From the IMG/VR virus record IMGVR_UViG_3300019924_000024, positions 1-21,208 of that record: 21,208 nucleotides of DNA. One strand, written 5' to 3'. The first letter of the stretch is position 1. Each line of letters opens with the position of its first letter. The DNA is from a virus. The position numbers and the translations under genes were made by a program. Below are positions 19,721 through 21,208 of this stretch, piece by piece. The notes beneath the pieces are model-generated. The model searched no databases and was not told the origin of the DNA. It worked only from the letters and a program-made list of their open reading frames with translations.

Positions 19721-19756
19721 CTTGTTTAGGCAGTCAGTCTTGTTTAGGCAGTCAGT
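19721..19756 (-). repeat. Perfect 18-bp tandem duplication before the 19301-19720 gene
   Basis: CTTGTTTAGGCAGTCAGT occurs twice in a row (19721-19738 and 19739-19756) immediately upstream of the ATG at 19720. It contains AGTC/GACT-type submotifs and may be an operator. It could also be a recent slippage duplication. Confidence 0.85.
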
Positions 19757-19858
19757 GAAAAAGGCCTCTTCCCCAAAGGAAAGAGCAGAGATTGAGGGAA
19801 GAGACCCAGGGCGGGCTTGTTTCCCGATCACACAACAACATACATCTCTTTGGCCCCA

Positions 19859-19900
19859 ATACAAACCCCGGCCCCGGAGCGGTCGCTCTAGGGGCCGGGG
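19859..19900 (-). terminator. Rho-independent terminator for the 19921-20319 gene
   Basis: CCCCGGCCCC (19866-19875) pairs perfectly with GGGGCCGGGG (19891-19900), with an inner GAGC/GCTC pair. On the - strand it is followed by TTTGTATT. It lies 20 bp after the stop of the 19921 gene. Confidence 0.85.
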
Positions 19901-19920
19901 CGAAAGAAAAACGGAGGACG

Positions 19921-20319
19921 CTACGGGGAGAGGGCCGCCAGCTTCTCCTCGGCCCACTCTCGAACGGGGCCGGCCTCCGTCCCTGCGGAGTTGTGGCCGC
20001 CTCCCTCCTTCCACTCTTCGTAGAGGCGGTCGGGGACGGGCTCTCCGTAGTCCTCCCAAATCTGGCGGGGCACTTGCATCGGGAGGCCGTTGTTGCCGTA
20101 TGCCCCGGTGACGGTAAAGGACTCGCCCCCAATCCGAGCATCTCCCATCATGAAGTGCCCAATCTCTTCGAGGGCCACCTGGCGGACGCACGCACGGAGG
20201 TTGTTCTCCTTCACGTTCTCGTCCTCCGGGGTGAGCAGGAGCAAGAAATCCCCCTGCGAGTGCTTTTGCTGCCCACCTGTGGCGTAGTAGGTGTGAGAGT
20301 CATCGGTGCCTAAGTACAT
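19921..20319 (-). CDS. Acidic protein of unknown function (132 aa)
   Basis: No family is recognised. The N-terminal half is hydrophilic with a hydrophobic strand GDFLLLLTPEDE (23-34). A mixed segment, ACVRQVALEEIGHFMMGDARIGGESF (residues 43-68), and AYGNNGLPMQVPRQIWEDYGEPVP (73-96) look well conserved in style. The C-terminal tail is charged. The leader CCGCAACCGCAACGATATG on the - strand fits the genome pattern. It is the second gene of the unit from the promoter at 20698 and ends at a strong terminator. Confidence 0.7.
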   Translation of the reverse strand: MYLGTDDSHTYYATGGQQKHSQGDFLLLLTPEDENVKENNLRACVRQVALEEIGHFMMGDARIGGESFTVTGAYGNNGLPMQVPRQIWEDYGEPVPDRLYEEWKEGGGHNSAGTEAGPVREWAEEKLAALSP

Positions 20320-20321
20320 AT

Positions 20322-20371
20322 CGTTGCGGTTGCGGTTGATCGCGGTTGCGGGGTGAAAATTGCTCCGGGCG
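20322..20371 (-). promoter_or_regulatory. Intercistronic hairpin, TTTTCACCCC and CGCAAC leader
   Basis: On the - strand CGGGCG (20387-20382) pairs with CGCCCG (20371-20366). GAGCAATTTTCACCCCGCAACC follows, and then two more CGCAACC blocks up to the ATG at 20319. This is the same layout as the + strand intercistronic elements. Confidence 0.6.
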
Positions 20372-20378
20372 CGAGCAT

Positions 20379-20615
20379 CTACGCCCGAGTGTAGTCGATG
20401 CCGAGGGAGTCGAGGATGGACGCTACCTTGTCAGCCGTTTCGTGGGCGGCGATGCCTTGGCACGTCACGAAGTAGTTGGCATTCGCGTCTTGCCCGGTGT
20501 TCTCCCCAAAGAACAGGGCGTCCGGGAGCGAGGAGTAGATCGTGTCTTTGACCTCCTCGAAGTTGTCGGCGTCGAATCGAAGCTCGGCCTTGCGGGACTT
20601 GCTGATTCCTTTCAT
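20379..20615 (-). CDS. Small protein of unknown function (78 aa)
   Basis: No family is recognised. The N-terminus is basic (MKGISKSRKAELRF) and the rest is acidic with a beta-alpha pattern: helix 18-30, strand ANYFVTCQG (46-54), helix AHETADKVASILDSLG (57-72). The ATG follows CTAACCGCAACG on the - strand. It is the first gene behind promoter copy 7. A small soluble alpha-beta fold is likely. Confidence 0.7.
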   Translation of the reverse strand: MKGISKSRKAELRFDADNFEEVKDTIYSSLPDALFFGENTGQDANANYFVTCQGIAAHETADKVASILDSLGIDYTRA

Positions 20616-20669
20616 CGTTGCGGTTAGGTTTGTGTGCGGGGCGCGTCCTCTCCCCTCTAATGCAATACC

Positions 20670-20698
20670 AGTATCAGTACGGGCCTAATGAGAGTCAA
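20670..20698 (-). promoter_or_regulatory. Sigma70-type promoter, repeated family, copy 7 (- strand)
   Basis: On the - strand TTGACT (20698-20693), 17-bp spacer, GATACT (20675-20670). The spacer CTCATTAGGCCCG and the leader GGTATTGCATTAGAGGGGAGAG match the + strand family with a few changes. It shows the cassette works on both strands of this genome. Confidence 0.9.
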
Positions 20699-20700
20699 CA

Positions 20701-20741
20701 GGAAACCCGGCCCGACCCGATGTTTCTGGGCCAAGGCCGGG
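20701..20741 (-). terminator. Probable terminator for the right-edge gene
   Basis: On the - strand CCCGGCC (20741-20735) pairs with GGCCGGG (20712-20706), followed by TTTCC. It is the terminator half of the cassette with promoter copy 7. The T tail is short. Confidence 0.7.
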
Positions 20742-20775
20742 ACCTTCCGGCGGCTCTCTGTGGAGAGGGAGGCGG

Positions 20776-21208
20776 TTATACGTCGGCGTGCTCTATGACG
20801 TCGAGCACGTCCTCAATGGACCGGCGAGCATCGAGGAGCCCGGTGCGCTTCCCTTCCTCCATGTTGCTTTGCATGAGCTCGTTTTCGATCCGGGAGTGCT
20901 CCGAGGCGGCGTGCTCCTTGAACTGCGACAGGGCGTAGGCCAGGTCGTAATCCTCCCAGTCCTCGGCGAGCACCTGTGCCCGGTCCCGAAGACTGCTCAT
21001 GCGCCTGTTGTACTGCTCCTCCGCCACTACGTTAGAGCCTTGCGTCCGCACCGCGTAGGGGAGGCTGTAATCCTCTCGCATGAGATCGAACTGCTCCTGT
21101 GCGTACTCCCGCTCGCCCGTGAAGCGAACGAGGTTGCGAATGAACCGGGGCGCGTCCCCAAGATCCTCCGGGGTGATCGTGTCGGAATCAGTCTGCGTGG
21201 TAGTAGCC
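20776..21208 (-). CDS. Helical protein of unknown function, N-terminus beyond the right edge
   Basis: The frame is open to the window edge, and 143 residues are visible. The visible N-terminal part includes TPEDLGDAPRFIRNLVRFTG, then EQYNRRMSSLRDRAQVLAED and a final acidic helix ending EDVLDVIEHADV. It is rich in charged helices and likely oligomeric. An ATG at 21081 exists, but good protein sequence continues upstream of it, so the start lies outside. No family is recognised. It is followed by the cassette terminator at 20701-20741. Confidence 0.7.
   Translation of the reverse strand, partial: ATTTQTDSDTITPEDLGDAPRFIRNLVRFTGEREYAQEQFDLMREDYSLPYAVRTQGSNVVAEEQYNRRMSSLRDRAQVLAEDWEDYDLAYALSQFKEHAASEHSRIENELMQSNMEEGKRTGLLDARRSIEDVLDVIEHADV

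Noticed and set aside
19721-20191. N-terminal extension of the 19301-19720 gene to a much earlier start
   Set aside because: The extension is a GC-rich shadow of the 19921 gene, crosses a strong terminator and the 18-bp tandem repeat, and has no domain-like sequence.
1-21208. tRNA genes, integrase and attachment sites
   Set aside because: I found no cloverleaf-like sequence with a T-arm, no tyrosine or serine recombinase motifs and no att-like duplication. A covariance search could still find a degenerate tRNA.

Overview
The window looks like part of a tailed double-stranded DNA bacteriophage genome. It is GC-rich, densely packed and strand-switching, with a terminase large subunit, a portal protein, a probable terminase small subunit and many short unknown genes. 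Two things point to the host. Many proteins are rich in Asp and Glu, which suggests a salt-adapted host. Start codons have no Shine-Dalgarno sequence and are preceded instead by an A/C-rich leader built on ACCGCAAC, as expected for Bacteroidota/Rhodothermota ribosomes; a Salinibacter-like host is my best guess. Seven sigma70-type promoters with exact 17-bp spacers argue for a bacterial rather than an archaeal host. The host assignment is inference.

Layout. (1) Positions 1-7034, + strand: the 3' end of one gene, then 16 small genes in short operons. Most operons begin with a repeated cassette: a GC hairpin terminator, then TTGACT-N17-GATACT/TATAAT, then a conserved leader. This resembles an early or host-takeover region; the functions are almost all unknown. 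(2) Positions 7036-15785, - strand: one long operon. In transcription order it carries a DpdA-like transglycosylase, a queuosine-precursor transporter, a ParB-like protein, a small HTH protein, a TerS-like protein, a holin-like membrane protein, a nuclease-like protein, a metallophosphoesterase, TerL, the portal and a small acidic protein. (3) Positions 15840-16292, +: one promoter and one small gene. (4) Positions 16255-18643, -: QueD, QueE, FolE and a T-fold-like protein. (5) Positions 18644-19760: a less GC-rich island with a long hairpin, a MazG-like protein, a small gene that may need a frameshift, and a - strand gene behind an 18-bp tandem repeat. (6) Positions 19859-21208, -: two small genes with their own promoter and terminator, and a third gene that runs off the right end.

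The most interesting system is a 7-deazaguanine DNA modification pathway. FolE, QueD and QueE make 7-carboxy-7-deazaguanine, the transporter may import a precursor, and the DpdA-like enzyme would exchange guanine in phage DNA. The ParB-like and T-fold proteins are candidate extra parts. QueC is not visible in this window, so the final base is uncertain. The modification genes are interleaved with packaging genes.

The second theme is regulatory. A family of near-identical terminator-promoter cassettes and a family of hairpin plus TTCACC plus CGCAAC leaders recur on both strands, in front of unrelated genes.
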